Below the pieces are notes generated by a model. That model was not told the origin of the DNA, did no database searches, and saw only the letters and a program-made list of their open reading frames with translations. This document shows, one piece after another, positions 16,686-25,667 of a DNA stretch of 64,000 nucleotides. The position numbers and the translations under genes were made by a program. The DNA comes from Streptomyces sp. Q6 (GTDB taxonomy: Bacteria > Actinomycetota > Actinomycetes > Streptomycetales > Streptomycetaceae): positions 5,146,001-5,210,000 of the forward strand of contig NZ_CP146022.1 of NCBI RefSeq assembly GCF_036967205.1. The letters run 5' to 3'. Positions within the stretch are counted from its first letter, which is position 1. Every line of letters starts with the position of its first letter.

Positions 16686-18946
16686 CCGCGCCCCTGTTGC
16701 TCGGCGTGCGGCACCACGGACCCGGGTCCGCGCGAGCCGTGCGGCGCGCGCTCGTCGCCGCCTCACCGCGCGTGGTGCTGATCGAGGGGCCGCCGGAGGC
16801 CGACGGGCTCGTCGCGCTCACCGCCGAGGAGGGTATGCGGCCGCCCGTCGCGCTCCTCGCCCACGTCGTGGACGAGCCGGGGAGGTCGGCGTTCTGGCCG
16901 TTCGCCGAGTTCTCGCCCGAGTGGGTGGCCCTCCGGTGGGCCTTGGAGCACGAGGTGCCGGTTCGATTCATCGATCTGCCTGCGGCGCACGGTCTCGCGA
17001 TGCGGGAGGTGGAGGGAGAGGGGGAGGTCGGGGGAGAGGCGGGGGCTCCCGATGTGCGGGTCGATCCGCTGCGTGTTCTCGCCGAGACCGCTGGGTACGA
17101 CGACGCGGAGCGGTGGTGGGAGGACGTCGTCGAGCATCGTGAGGGCGATGCCTTCACCGCCCTCGGCGAGGCCATGGGCGCGCTACGCGAATCGTTCGGG
17201 GACGGCGGGCACGGCCGTGACCTGGTGCGCGAGGCCTATATGAGGCTCCAAGTACGCGCCGCGCAGAAGGAGTTCGGGGCAGGGGAGGAGGTCGCTGTCG
17301 TCTGCGGGGCGTGGCACGTGCCCGCGTTGCGGCAGAGGACGACCGTCACCGCCGACCGCGCCCTGCTCAAGGGGCTGCCCAAGGCGAAGGTCGACATGAC
17401 CTGGGTGCCGTGGACCCACCGCCGCCTCGCCCGTGCCAGCGGCTACGGCGCGGGAATCGAGTCGCCCGGCTGGTACGGGCATCTGTTCAGCGTGCCCGAC
17501 CGGCCCGTGGAGCGATGGCTGACCAAGGTCGCGGGGCTGCTGCGCGACGAGGACCGCATCGTGTCGTCCGCCCATGTCATCGAGGCCGTGCGGCTCGCCG
17601 AGACCCTCGCCGTGATGCGGGGGCGGCCGCTCGCGGGGCTGACCGAGACGACCGACGCCGTGCGGGCCGTGCTGTGCGAGGGCTCCGACGTCCCGCTGTC
17701 GCTCATCCACGACAAGCTCGTCGTCGGCGACGTCCTGGGCGAGGTGCCGGAGAGTGCGCCCGCTGTGCCGTTGCAGCGCGACCTCACCCGGCAGCAGCGC
17801 ACCCTGCGACTCAAACCCGCCGCGTTGGAGAAGGAGGTGGACCTCGATCTTCGAAGCGACACCGACTCCGCGCGCAGCCGGCTGCTGCACCGGCTGCGGT
17901 TGCTCGGCGTCGCCTGGGGGGAACCGGCGAGGTCCGCACGCGGCTCGACCGGCACCTTCCGCGAGACGTGGCGGCTGCGCTGGGAGCCCGAGTTGTCGGT
18001 GCGGGTCGCCGAGGCCGGCGTGTGGGGCACGACCGTGGACGCCGCCGCGACCGCCAAGGCCGAGGCCGACGCCGTCGCCGCGCCCGCCCTCGCCGACGTC
18101 ACGGGGCTCGCCGAACTCTGCCTGCGCGCCGGTCTGTCACGGGCGCTGCCCGTCGTCATGAGCGTGCTCGCCGACCGCGCCGCCCTGGACACGGACGTCG
18201 GCCACCTCGCCCGCGCCCTGCCCGCCCTCGTCCGCGCCCTGCGCTACGGCGACGTGCGCGGCACCGACACCGGAGCCCTCGCCGACGTCGCCGCGGGCCT
18301 CGCCCACCGCGTCTTCGTCGGCCTGCCCCCGGCGTGCGCGGGGCTCGACGCCGACGCGGCGACCGCGATGCGCGGCCACGTCGACGCCGTGCACTCCGCC
18401 GTCGCGCTCCTGGAGGACGCCGAACTGCACGACCGCTGGCGGGCGGTGCTGCGCACGCTCGCCGTACGGGACAGCGTGGCCGGGATCGTCAGGGGCCGGT
18501 GCGCGCGGATCCTGCTCGACGAAGGGGCACTCGACGACGAGGAGGCCGCGCGCCTCATGAGCCTCGCCCTCTCGCCCGGCACGCCCCCTGGCGAGGCCGC
18601 CGCGTGGATCGAGGGCTTCGTCGGTGGCGGCTCCGGCGGGCTCCTCCTCGTCCACGACGAGCGGTTGCTCGCGCTGGTGGACGCGTGGCTGACGGGGGTC
18701 GGCCCGGAGGCGTTCACCGACGTACTGCCGTTGTTGCGGCGCACGTTCTCGGCGTACGAGTCCGGGGTGCGGCGCACCTTGGGGGAGCTCGTGCGGCGTG
18801 GGCCCTCCGCGGGCGGGCCGGTGCCGGGCGCGGGAGCCGTGCACGGGTTCGGGGAGGAGACCGACGTGGAGCGGGGGGATGCGGTGGAGGCAGTTGTGCG
18901 GATGCTGCTGGGGGGCGGGGCGCGTGTGGGGGCCGGTGCCGGGTGA
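16682..18946 (+). CDS. DUF5682 family protein
   Basis: This 754-aa protein starts at the ATG that overlaps the MoxR stop (ATGA), so the two are translationally coupled. The N-terminal ~270 residues carry conserved motifs: LLGVRHHGPGSARAVRRAL, VVLIEGPPEAD, VPVRFIDLP and VVCGAWHVPAL. The spacing of His, Glu and a second His recalls TraB/ChaN/EreA-type folds that may coordinate metal, but that relation is my inference. The remainder is helical and Ala/Leu-rich, with WRLRWEPELSVRVAEAGVWG as a conserved block. Function is unknown; the family occurs in MoxR-VWA operons. It is probably the client or effector of the ATPase. Confidence 0.85.
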   Translation: MTAPLLLGVRHHGPGSARAVRRALVAASPRVVLIEGPPEADGLVALTAEEGMRPPVALLAHVVDEPGRSAFWPFAEFSPEWVALRWALEHEVPVRFIDLPAAHGLAMREVEGEGEVGGEAGAPDVRVDPLRVLAETAGYDDAERWWEDVVEHREGDAFTALGEAMGALRESFGDGGHGRDLVREAYMRLQVRAAQKEFGAGEEVAVVCGAWHVPALRQRTTVTADRALLKGLPKAKVDMTWVPWTHRRLARASGYGAGIESPGWYGHLFSVPDRPVERWLTKVAGLLRDEDRIVSSAHVIEAVRLAETLAVMRGRPLAGLTETTDAVRAVLCEGSDVPLSLIHDKLVVGDVLGEVPESAPAVPLQRDLTRQQRTLRLKPAALEKEVDLDLRSDTDSARSRLLHRLRLLGVAWGEPARSARGSTGTFRETWRLRWEPELSVRVAEAGVWGTTVDAAATAKAEADAVAAPALADVTGLAELCLRAGLSRALPVVMSVLADRAALDTDVGHLARALPALVRALRYGDVRGTDTGALADVAAGLAHRVFVGLPPACAGLDADAATAMRGHVDAVHSAVALLEDAELHDRWRAVLRTLAVRDSVAGIVRGRCARILLDEGALDDEEAARLMSLALSPGTPPGEAAAWIEGFVGGGSGGLLLVHDERLLALVDAWLTGVGPEAFTDVLPLLRRTFSAYESGVRRTLGELVRRGPSAGGPVPGAGAVHGFGEETDVERGDAVEAVVRMLLGGGARVGAGAG

Positions 18947-18985
18947 GGGAGTGGGGTGCGTTGCCGGGTACGGCCGTTGTGGGGG

Positions 18986-19158
18986 CTGGTCGCGCGGTTT
19001 CCCGCGCCCCGAAGGCTGGCGCTGCGCGCGGCCTTCCCCGAGCGGGCGTCGCAGATCAGGCGCCGCAGATCAGGCGCTGCCGATCAGATGTCGATGTCGC
19101 CGATGAGATGCCGCATCGCAGGTGCGTGTCCCAGGGGGGCGGGGAACTGCGCGATCAG
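18986..19158. repeat. Imperfect long inverted repeat of a Streptomyces interspersed type
   Basis: The left arm at 18986-19010 (CTGGTCGCGCGG, then TTTCCCGCGCCCC) matches the reverse complement of the right arm at 19134-19158 at 21 of 25 positions, with ~120 bp between. The arm consensus (gCGCAGTTCCCCGCGCCCCt) is one I recall as a very common intergenic sequence in Streptomyces genomes. It lies in the 329-bp gap between the DUF5682 and VWA genes, and could be a REP-like or MITE-like element or an mRNA-processing or termination structure. Confidence 0.65.
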
Positions 19159-19193
19159 CCAGCCACCGCCCGTCCATCCGGCGACGCACAGCG

Positions 19194-19235
19194 CAGGTGG
19201 CAGGTGGCAGGTGGCAGGTGGCGGTTGGCAGGTGG
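19194..19235. repeat. 7-bp tandem repeat upstream of the VWA gene
   Basis: Six head-to-tail units of CAGGTGG (one variant CGGTTGG) end 40 nt before the VWA start codon. They lie in the leader if transcription runs through from DUF5682. Copy-number change here could alter expression of the VWA gene; this is inference. Confidence 0.75.
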
Positions 19236-19275
19236 CGGACGAGTGGTGCAGCAACGACCTTTTGGAGGCGGCCAG

Positions 19276-20469
19276 ATGACCGGGACCACACATGACAGCG
19301 ACGAGCGGCTGAGGCGGTGGCGGCTTGTGCTCGGGGGTGACGCGGCCGAGGGAACCGGGTGCCGGCTCGCAGGTCAGGACGCCGCGATGGACGGTGCCCT
19401 CACCGCCCTCTACGGCGGCGGCGACGCACAGGGACGCGGAGCCGACCGCCGCGCCGGCCTCGGGGCGTCCGCCCCGTCCGTCGCCCGCTGGCTCGGAGAC
19501 ATCCGCACCTATTTCCCGTCGTCCGTCGTCCAGGTCATGCAGCGCGACGCCATCGACCGCCTCGGCCTGTCCGCGTTGCTGCTCGAACCGGAGATGCTGG
19601 AGGCCGTCGACGCCGACGTGCACCTCGTGGGCACGCTGCTCTCCCTCAACAAGGCGATGCCGGAGACGACGAAGGAGACGGCACGGGCCGTCGTGCGCAA
19701 GGTCGTCGAGGACCTGGAGAAGAAGCTCGCCACGCGTACCCGTGCCACGCTGACCGGCGCCCTCGACCGCAGCGCCCGGGTCACCCGGCCCCGCCACCAC
19801 GACATCGACTGGAACCGCACGATCGCGGCCAACCTCAAGCACTACCTGCCCGAGTACCGCACGATCGTGCCCGAGCGGCTCATCGGGTACGGGCGGGCCT
19901 CGCAGTCCGTGAAGAAGGAAGTCGTCCTCTGCATCGACCAGTCGGGCTCGATGGCGGCGTCCGTCGTCTACGCCTCCGTCTTCGGGGCCGTACTCGCCTC
20001 GATGCGGTCGATCCAGACCCGGTTGGTCGTCTTCGACACCGCCGTCGTCGATCTCACCGACCAGCTCGACGATCCCGTCGACGTCCTCTTCGGCACCCAG
20101 CTCGGCGGCGGCACCGACATCAACCGGGCCCTCGCGTACTGCCAGTCGCAGATCACCCGGCCCGCGGAGACGGTCGTCGTCCTCATCTCCGATCTCTACG
20201 AAGGCGGTATCCGCAACGAGATGCTGAAGCGGGTCGCCGCGATGAAGGCGTCCGGCGTGCAGTTCGTGACGTTGCTCGCCCTGTCCGACGAGGGCACGCC
20301 CGCCTACGACCGGGAGCACGCGGCGGCGCTCGCCGGGCTCGGCGCACCGGCGTTCGCCTGCACGCCCGATCTCTTCCCCGACGTCATGGCCGCCGCCATC
20401 GAGAAGCGCCCCCTGCCGATACCGGACGCGGGGGCGGAAAGCGGGGGAGCGGTGGCGAACCGGATATGA
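19276..20469 (+). CDS. VWA (CoxE-like) domain protein, MoxR partner
   Basis: This 397-aa protein has a helical N-terminal half followed by a von Willebrand A domain with an intact MIDAS metal site: DQSGSMAAS (221-229), GGGTDINRA and VVLISDLYEGG. VWA proteins of this type bind Mg2+-dependent partners and work with MoxR ATPases. The ATG at 19276 has GGAGG upstream. An open frame extends far upstream through the DUF5682 gene but is an out-of-frame shadow there. It is the last gene of the MoxR-DUF5682-VWA arm, separated by 329 bp of repeats, so it could also have its own promoter. Confidence 0.92.
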   Translation: MTGTTHDSDERLRRWRLVLGGDAAEGTGCRLAGQDAAMDGALTALYGGGDAQGRGADRRAGLGASAPSVARWLGDIRTYFPSSVVQVMQRDAIDRLGLSALLLEPEMLEAVDADVHLVGTLLSLNKAMPETTKETARAVVRKVVEDLEKKLATRTRATLTGALDRSARVTRPRHHDIDWNRTIAANLKHYLPEYRTIVPERLIGYGRASQSVKKEVVLCIDQSGSMAASVVYASVFGAVLASMRSIQTRLVVFDTAVVDLTDQLDDPVDVLFGTQLGGGTDINRALAYCQSQITRPAETVVVLISDLYEGGIRNEMLKRVAAMKASGVQFVTLLALSDEGTPAYDREHAAALAGLGAPAFACTPDLFPDVMAAAIEKRPLPIPDAGAESGGAVANRI

Positions 20470-20542
20470 GTACCCATCGGTAACAAGGGGTCACACGGGG
20501 CTTGCGCAGCCTCCCGCGTGCCGTGCGAGGATCGGCGGCACC

Positions 20543-21674
20543 GTGACCTCCCCGCTGATTCTTCCCGCACCCGACGCGCGCCCGCTGCGCGCGACGGCCA
20601 GGCGGCGCGCGCTGCAACTGGCGCTGCTGCTCGGCGGGTTGATCGCCCTCGGCCTCCTCTGCGGCGGCCGGGCCCACGCGGACGACACCCCCGGCACGCT
20701 CGCGCCCCGCTCCACGACGGTCGGCGAGCACGTGGCCGAACCCATACGCGAGGTGCGTGCGCGGGTCGTCGAACCGGTGCGGGACGCGGACCCGGTACCG
20801 GAGACAGCTCCGGAACGGCATGCGGCCCCGGTGCAGAAGACGGCGCCGGAGCGGAATGCCGCCCCGGAGCGGAATGTCGTCCCGGAACGTAATGCCGTCC
20901 CGGTGCGGGGGACGGTCCCGGTGCGAGAGACGGTCCCCGTGGGGGAGATGGCTCCTGTGCGGGAGAAGGTCGTGCGGCCCGCGGTCGACTCCGTGCGGCA
21001 GGGGACGGAACCCGTCGGTGGCGCGGCGGCCCGTGTCACCGCTGACGCCGCCCATCTCGGTGCCCGCGCTGCCGGTACTGCCGATGTCACCGGTGGCGTC
21101 GTCGGTCGTACCACCGACCTTGTCGTCGGCGTGGTCGGCACGGTGTCACGGGTGACCGGGGACGTCGTCGGGGGCCTCGCCGCCGTGGCCCCCGAGCCCC
21201 TGCCGTCCGGCACCCCGGAACTGCCCGGACTCCCCGCCCTGCCCGGCTGGTCGGAACCCCGGCCGCGCAGCCCGCGCCCGCCCCGGCGTCGCCGCGCGAA
21301 GCAGCCCCGGAATCCGGGACGCGTCCGGCGTCGGGCGGGAAGCATGCCGGTCGGTCGCACCCCGTGGTGTCGACGGGCCCGACGACGTTCGGCGCCGCGT
21401 GGTTCAGCGGCGTACGCGGGACCCATGCGCACCGTGCGGACGCCTCCGCGCATCTCGCCGTACCGCCTGCCGCGCCCGGCGTTCCCGCGCGGCCCGACGG
21501 AGTGCCCGCGGCCAACGCGTCCGCGGGGACGGCGGTTCGACCCGGCACGGCGATCTGCACGCGGCGGCGTTCGGCGCCCGCGTGCCCGTGCTGCTGCCGC
21601 CCGGCGCTCTGGCGTCAGGACGGCCCGCGCCGGTGGCCGACCGGCATCGCGACATTCCCGAATTCCCCGGCTAG
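20543..21674 (+). pseudogene. Secreted low-complexity protein, frameshifted
   Basis: The GTG start gives a signal peptide (LALLLGGLIALGLLCGGRAHA). A region of heptad-like repeats rich in Val, Pro, Arg and Glu follows (units such as PVRETVP, APERNA), then a Val/Gly stretch. After WSEP the frame becomes Arg/Pro junk; the plausible protein continues in another frame (HPVVSTGPTTFGAAWFSG) and later in a third (GDLHAAAFGARVPVLLPPG), ending DRHRDIPEFPG at 21674. Adding one base to the C run at 21257-21260 and one to the G run at 21525-21528 gives a continuous 377-aa protein with a C-terminus I recall from Streptomyces hypothetical proteins. Unknown function, probably exported. Next to another secreted repeat protein. 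Confidence 0.7.
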
Positions 21675-21784
21675 GGCAGCCAGTTCCCCACTCGTGACCT
21701 GCCGCGCGGGGGCGGAACAGGTCTGCCCACCCCGGACACCCCTCTCTCCGGGACAGCCAGGAATTCGAAGGAACTGACGTACCC

Positions 21785-22936
21785 ATGAACAAGAACATCC
21801 GCCGCTCGATCGTCATAGCCGCCGGCGTCTCCGGGGCTTGGGCCCTCGGCTCGGCCGCGGCCAGCGCCGACGAGCTGCCCACGCACGCGGTCTCCGTACC
21901 GGACGTGGCCGGCGATGCCGTCGCGGGCGTCGCCGATGTCACCGATGCCGCCGACGTCGCCCACATCCAGGACACCGCCTCGCAGCTCACGGACAAGGTC
22001 ACCAACACCAAGGTCACCAGTACCAAGACCACCCGCACGAACGTCGCCGGCAAGGCCCAGTCGGCCGTCTCCCACGTCGCCGCCAAGACCGTCACCGCCA
22101 AGACCGACGCCGTCAGGACGGAAGCCACCGAGCAGGTCGCCGACGCCCAGGCCGACGCCCGGACCGGCGCCCAAGCCGCCGCCTCCCACGCCGCCGCCTC
22201 CCACGCCGACGTCGACTACCTCTTCGGCCCCCTGTCCGCCTTCGCCCCGCACCTTCAGGACGCACCGGCGCAGGTGGGCGCCGCCGCGGGGCCGGTCGTC
22301 GACGAGACGGCCACCGCCGTTCTGCCGCCTGTCGCCGCCACCGCCGTGCACGGCGTGCTCCCGGTCGCGGGTGGGGCCGTCGGTGACGTCACCGTGCTCG
22401 CGGACGGCGCCGTCGCGGACGTGGCCCCGTTCGTGACGGGGGTCGTCGGGGACGACGTGGCGCCCTTCGCCGCCGGTGTGACCGGCCAGGTGCGGCCGCT
22501 GGCCGACGGTGTGGTCGGCGAGGTCGGCCCGTTCGCGCAGGGTGTGGTCCTCGGGGACGTGACGCCGTTCGCCGGTGGCGTCGTGGGCGCGGTGTCGCCG
22601 CTCGTGGAGACCGTCGCCGACCAGGTCAGGCCCGTGGTCGACGGCGTCGGCACCAGCGCGCGGGGACTGGCGAACGGCGTGACCGGTGACGTGACGCCGT
22701 TCGCGTACGCCGTGGTCGGCGAGGACGTCGCGCCCTTCGCGCGGACCGTGGTCGGCGACGGTGTGGCGCCGCTCGCGGGCGGGGTCGTCGGCGACGTCGC
22801 CCCGTTCGCGCAGGACCTGACCGGCACCGTCACCGCCGACGTCCAGCCGCTCGCGGGGCACGCGGTCACCGGCGTCCGGGGCGTCGCGGGCTCCGTCGCG
22901 CCCAGCTACGTCCGCGGTTACGTCCAGAACCTCTGA
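21785..22936 (+). CDS. Secreted repeat protein of unknown function
   Basis: This 383-aa protein has a signal peptide (MNKNIRRSIVIAAGVSGAWA, cleavage after ASA). A middle region is rich in Ala, Thr and Lys, and the C-terminal ~200 residues are built from about ten degenerate units of the form GVVGDVAPFAxGV. The repeats are regular enough to suggest a beta-rich or solenoid surface protein, but no fold is recognised. AAGGAAC lies upstream of the ATG. It follows the frameshifted secreted protein by 110 bp; both are exported, Val/Gly-rich and repetitive, so they may be co-expressed. No known family motif. Confidence 0.8.
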   Translation: MNKNIRRSIVIAAGVSGAWALGSAAASADELPTHAVSVPDVAGDAVAGVADVTDAADVAHIQDTASQLTDKVTNTKVTSTKTTRTNVAGKAQSAVSHVAAKTVTAKTDAVRTEATEQVADAQADARTGAQAAASHAAASHADVDYLFGPLSAFAPHLQDAPAQVGAAAGPVVDETATAVLPPVAATAVHGVLPVAGGAVGDVTVLADGAVADVAPFVTGVVGDDVAPFAAGVTGQVRPLADGVVGEVGPFAQGVVLGDVTPFAGGVVGAVSPLVETVADQVRPVVDGVGTSARGLANGVTGDVTPFAYAVVGEDVAPFARTVVGDGVAPLAGGVVGDVAPFAQDLTGTVTADVQPLAGHAVTGVRGVAGSVAPSYVRGYVQNL

Positions 22937-22985
22937 TCCCTCCGCCAGTACATCTGATCCCTCCGCCGGATCCTCCCGACTCCTC

Positions 22986-23082
22986 CGTCGAACGTGCCGA
23001 GTACGTCGAACCTGCCGAGTACGTCGAACGTGCCGAGTACGACGAACCTGCCGAGTACGTCGAACGCGTCGAACGTGTCGAC
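22986..23082. repeat. 18-bp minisatellite (TGCCGAGTACGTCGAAC)
   Basis: Four tandem copies of TGCCGAGTACGTCGAAC plus one spacer base run from 22995 to 23065, flanked by partial CGTCGAACG units. It lies just after the secreted repeat protein and before two terminator hairpins. No coding potential is supported. Confidence 0.85.
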
Positions 23083-23167
23083 ATCCGATGGAGGGACCGA
23101 GACCGACGTCGGTGGCCCGGACGGCCGAAAGCCATCGGTCCGATCCCGGCCGTGACCGACGCAAGGC

Positions 23168-23195
23168 CGGGCGGCCCGTGGGGACGGGCCGCCCG
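23168..23195 (+). terminator. Terminator hairpin 1 upstream of sucC
   Basis: CGGGCGGCCCG at 23168-23178 pairs perfectly with 23185-23195 across a 6-nt loop; CCCCTTTG follows shortly. It ends transcription from the secreted-protein genes and insulates sucCD. Confidence 0.75.
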
Positions 23196-23231
23196 ACCTG
23201 GGCCCCTTTGTGAATTCTCGGGGCTCTTCGG

Positions 23232-23269
23232 GCGGCCTCACCGTGCGTACCCCCGCACGGTGAGGCCGC
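23232..23269 (+). terminator. Terminator hairpin 2 upstream of sucC
   Basis: GCGGCCTCACCGTGCG at 23232-23247 pairs perfectly with 23254-23269 (16 bp, 6-nt loop). With the hairpin at 23168 it forms a tandem terminator. Confidence 0.75.
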
Positions 23270-23519
23270 ATACAACGGCGGCCAAGCCGCGAAGAGCGCG
23301 ACAAACAGGACGCTCTGTGACCGGTATCACCGCTCAGGTGTGATCTGCGATTTAGAAGGCATCGCTGAGCGGCGATAACCTGCGAGACGGACATGCCGCG
23401 TACTCGGCCACTGTGTACGCCTCGTACGCCTCCCTTGTGACAGCGGAGTCACGTTGCCCATCGCGGCACGCCCACGCAGGAAGATCGAACCGCGAGATCA
23501 CTGATAGGGACGGACGCGC
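23270..23519 (+). promoter_or_regulatory. sucCD promoter/leader region
   Basis: These 250 bp between the second terminator and the GTG of sucC must hold the sucCD promoter. GATAACCT near 23375 is a possible -10 element, but no convincing -35 is paired with it. TAGGGA lies upstream of the start codon. No operator or riboswitch was recognised. Confidence 0.4.
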
Positions 23520-24698
23520 GTGGACCTGTTCGAGTACCAGGCGAGGGACCTCTTCGCCAAGCACGGTGTACCGGTGCTGGCCGGTGAAGTCATCGACACG
23601 CCTGAGGCAGCCCGCGAGGCGACCGAGCGTCTTGGCGGCAAGTCTGTCGTCAAGGCCCAGGTGAAGGTCGGCGGCCGCGGCAAGGCCGGCGGCGTGAAGC
23701 TCGCCGCCACCCCCGACGAGGCCGTTGAGCACGCCACCAACATTCTCGGCATGGACATCAAGGGCCACACGGTCCACAAGGTGATGATGGCCGAGACCGC
23801 TCCGGAGATCGTGGAGGAGTACTACGTCTCCTTCCTCCTGGACCGCACCAACCGCACCTTCCTCTCCATCGCCTCCGTCGAGGGCGGCATGGAGATCGAG
23901 GAGGTGGCGGCCACCCGCCCGGAGGCCGTCGCCAAGACGCCGATCGACGCCAACGAGGGCGTGACCCCCGCGGTCGCCCGCAAGATCGTCGAGGACGCGA
24001 AGTTCCCGGCCGAGGTGGCCGACAAGGTCGCCGACGTGCTGGTGACGCTCTGGAAGACCTTCATCGAGGAGGACGCCCTCCTGGTCGAGGTCAACCCCCT
24101 CGCCAAGGTCGCCTCCGGCGACATCCTCGCCCTCGACGGCAAGGTCTCCCTGGACGAGAACGCGGACTTCCGCCACCCCGACCACGAGGCGCTCCAGGAC
24201 AAGGACGCGGCCGACCCGCTCGAGGCCGCTGCCAAGGAGAAGGGCCTCAACTACGTCAAGCTCGACGGCGAGGTCGGCATCATCGGTAACGGTGCCGGTC
24301 TGGTCATGTCGACGCTGGACGTCGTCGCGTACGCCGGTGAGAACCACGGCGGCGTGAAGCCGGCCAACTTCCTCGACATCGGTGGCGGCGCCTCCGCCCA
24401 GGTGATGGCGAACGGCCTGGAGATCATCCTCGGCGACCCGGACGTCAAGTCCGTGTTCGTCAACGTCTTCGGCGGCATCACCGCCTGTGACGAGGTCGCC
24501 AACGGCATCGTCCAGGCGCTCGCGCTCCTCGAGGAGAAGGGCGAGAAGGTCGAGAAGCCCCTCGTCGTGCGTCTCGACGGCAACAACGCCGAGCTGGGTC
24601 GCAAGATCCTCTCCGACGCCAACCACCCGCTGGTGCAGCGCGTGGACACCATGGACGGCGCGGCCGACAAGGCCGCCGAGCTCGCGGCCGCGAAGTAA
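23520..24698 (+). CDS. sucC: Succinyl-CoA synthetase, ADP-forming, beta subunit
   Basis: This 392-aa subunit carries the N-terminal ATP-grasp domain that binds nucleotide ([37 protein letters not shown]) and the C-terminal CoA-ligase-type domain ([38 protein letters not shown]). It catalyses succinyl-CoA to succinate with substrate-level phosphorylation in the TCA cycle. GTG start, weak AGGGA upstream. sucD follows by 21 bp, so the two are co-transcribed. The length is normal for the family, and the gene shows no frame damage. Confidence 0.98.
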   Translation: MDLFEYQARDLFAKHGVPVLAGEVIDTPEAAREATERLGGKSVVKAQVKVGGRGKAGGVKLAATPDEAVEHATNILGMDIKGHTVHKVMMAETAPEIVEEYYVSFLLDRTNRTFLSIASVEGGMEIEEVAATRPEAVAKTPIDANEGVTPAVARKIVEDAKFPAEVADKVADVLVTLWKTFIEEDALLVEVNPLAKVASGDILALDGKVSLDENADFRHPDHEALQDKDAADPLEAAAKEKGLNYVKLDGEVGIIGNGAGLVMSTLDVVAYAGENHGGVKPANFLDIGGGASAQVMANGLEIILGDPDVKSVFVNVFGGITACDEVANGIVQALALLEEKGEKVEKPLVVRLDGNNAELGRKILSDANHPLVQRVDTMDGAADKAAELAAAK

Positions 24699-24719
24699 GG
24701 GACGAGGGACAGAACAGCC

Positions 24720-25601
24720 ATGGCTATCTTCCTCAACAAGGACAGCAAGGTCATCGTCCAGGGCATGACCGGTGCCACGGGCATGAAGCACACCAAGCTC
24801 ATGCTGGGTGACGGCACGAACATCGTCGGCGGCGTGAACCCGCGCAAGGCCGGCACCGAGGTCGACTTCGACGGCACGTCGATCCCCGTCTTCGGTTCGG
24901 TCGCCGAGGCGATCGAGAAGACGGGCGCCAACGTGTCCGTGCTCTTCGTCCCGCCGGCCTTCTCCAAGGCCGCCGTGGTCGAGGCGATCGACGCCGAGAT
25001 CCCCCTCGCCGTCGTCATCACCGAGGGCATCGCCGTCCACGACTCCGCCGCGTTCTACGCGTACGCGAAGTCGAAGGGCGACAAGACCCGCATCATCGGC
25101 CCGAACTGCCCCGGTCTCATCACGCCGGGCCAGTCGAACGCCGGCATCATCCCGGGCGACATCACGAAGCCGGGCCGCATCGGTCTGGTCTCGAAGTCCG
25201 GCACGCTGACGTACCAGATGATGTACGAGCTCCGTGACATCGGCTTCTCGTCGGCCGTCGGCATCGGTGGCGACCCGGTCATCGGCACCACGCACATCGA
25301 CGCCCTCGAGGCGTTCGAGGCGGACCCCGACACCGACCTGATCGTCATGATCGGTGAGATCGGCGGTGACGCCGAGGAGCGTGCGGCCGACTACATCAAG
25401 GCCCACGTCACCAAGCCGGTCGTCGGTTACGTCGCGGGCTTCACCGCCCCCGAGGGCAAGACCATGGGCCACGCGGGCGCCATCGTCTCCGGTTCGTCGG
25501 GCACCGCCCAGGCGAAGAAGGAGGCCCTGGAGGCCGCGGGCGTCAAGGTCGGCAAGACCCCGACCGAGACCGCGAAGCTGGCCCGCGAGCTGCTTTCGTA
25601 G
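24720..25601 (+). CDS. sucD: Succinyl-CoA synthetase alpha subunit
   Basis: This 293-aa subunit has the Rossmann CoA-binding domain ([13 protein letters not shown]) and the [12 protein letters not shown] block. The phosphorylated catalytic His lies in [19 protein letters not shown]. It forms the heterotetrameric TCA enzyme with SucC. The ATG start lies 21 bp after sucC. A 24-bp perfect hairpin follows the stop and ends the operon. Confidence 0.98.
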   Translation: MAIFLNKDSKVIVQGMTGATGMKHTKLMLGDGTNIVGGVNPRKAGTEVDFDGTSIPVFGSVAEAIEKTGANVSVLFVPPAFSKAAVVEAIDAEIPLAVVITEGIAVHDSAAFYAYAKSKGDKTRIIGPNCPGLITPGQSNAGIIPGDITKPGRIGLVSKSGTLTYQMMYELRDIGFSSAVGIGGDPVIGTTHIDALEAFEADPDTDLIVMIGEIGGDAEERAADYIKAHVTKPVVGYVAGFTAPEGKTMGHAGAIVSGSSGTAQAKKEALEAAGVKVGKTPTETAKLARELLS

Positions 25602-25611
25602 TCCGTACGCC

Positions 25612-25663
25612 GTCTCACCAGTGGGCCCGCACCTTCTCGAAGGTGCGGGCCCACTGGTGAGAC
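25612..25663. terminator. Bidirectional terminator after sucCD
   Basis: A perfect 24-bp stem (GTCTCACCAGTGGGCCCGCA and four more bases) closes with a CTCG tetraloop at 25636-25639. It serves sucD and the convergent gene ending at 25668. Confidence 0.9.
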
Positions 25664-25667
25664 GGGA

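Noticed and set aside
17311-19275. Very long N-terminal extension of the VWA gene
   Set aside because: The extension runs through DUF5682 in another frame and is Arg/Pro/Ala junk; a good ribosome site precedes ATG 19276.
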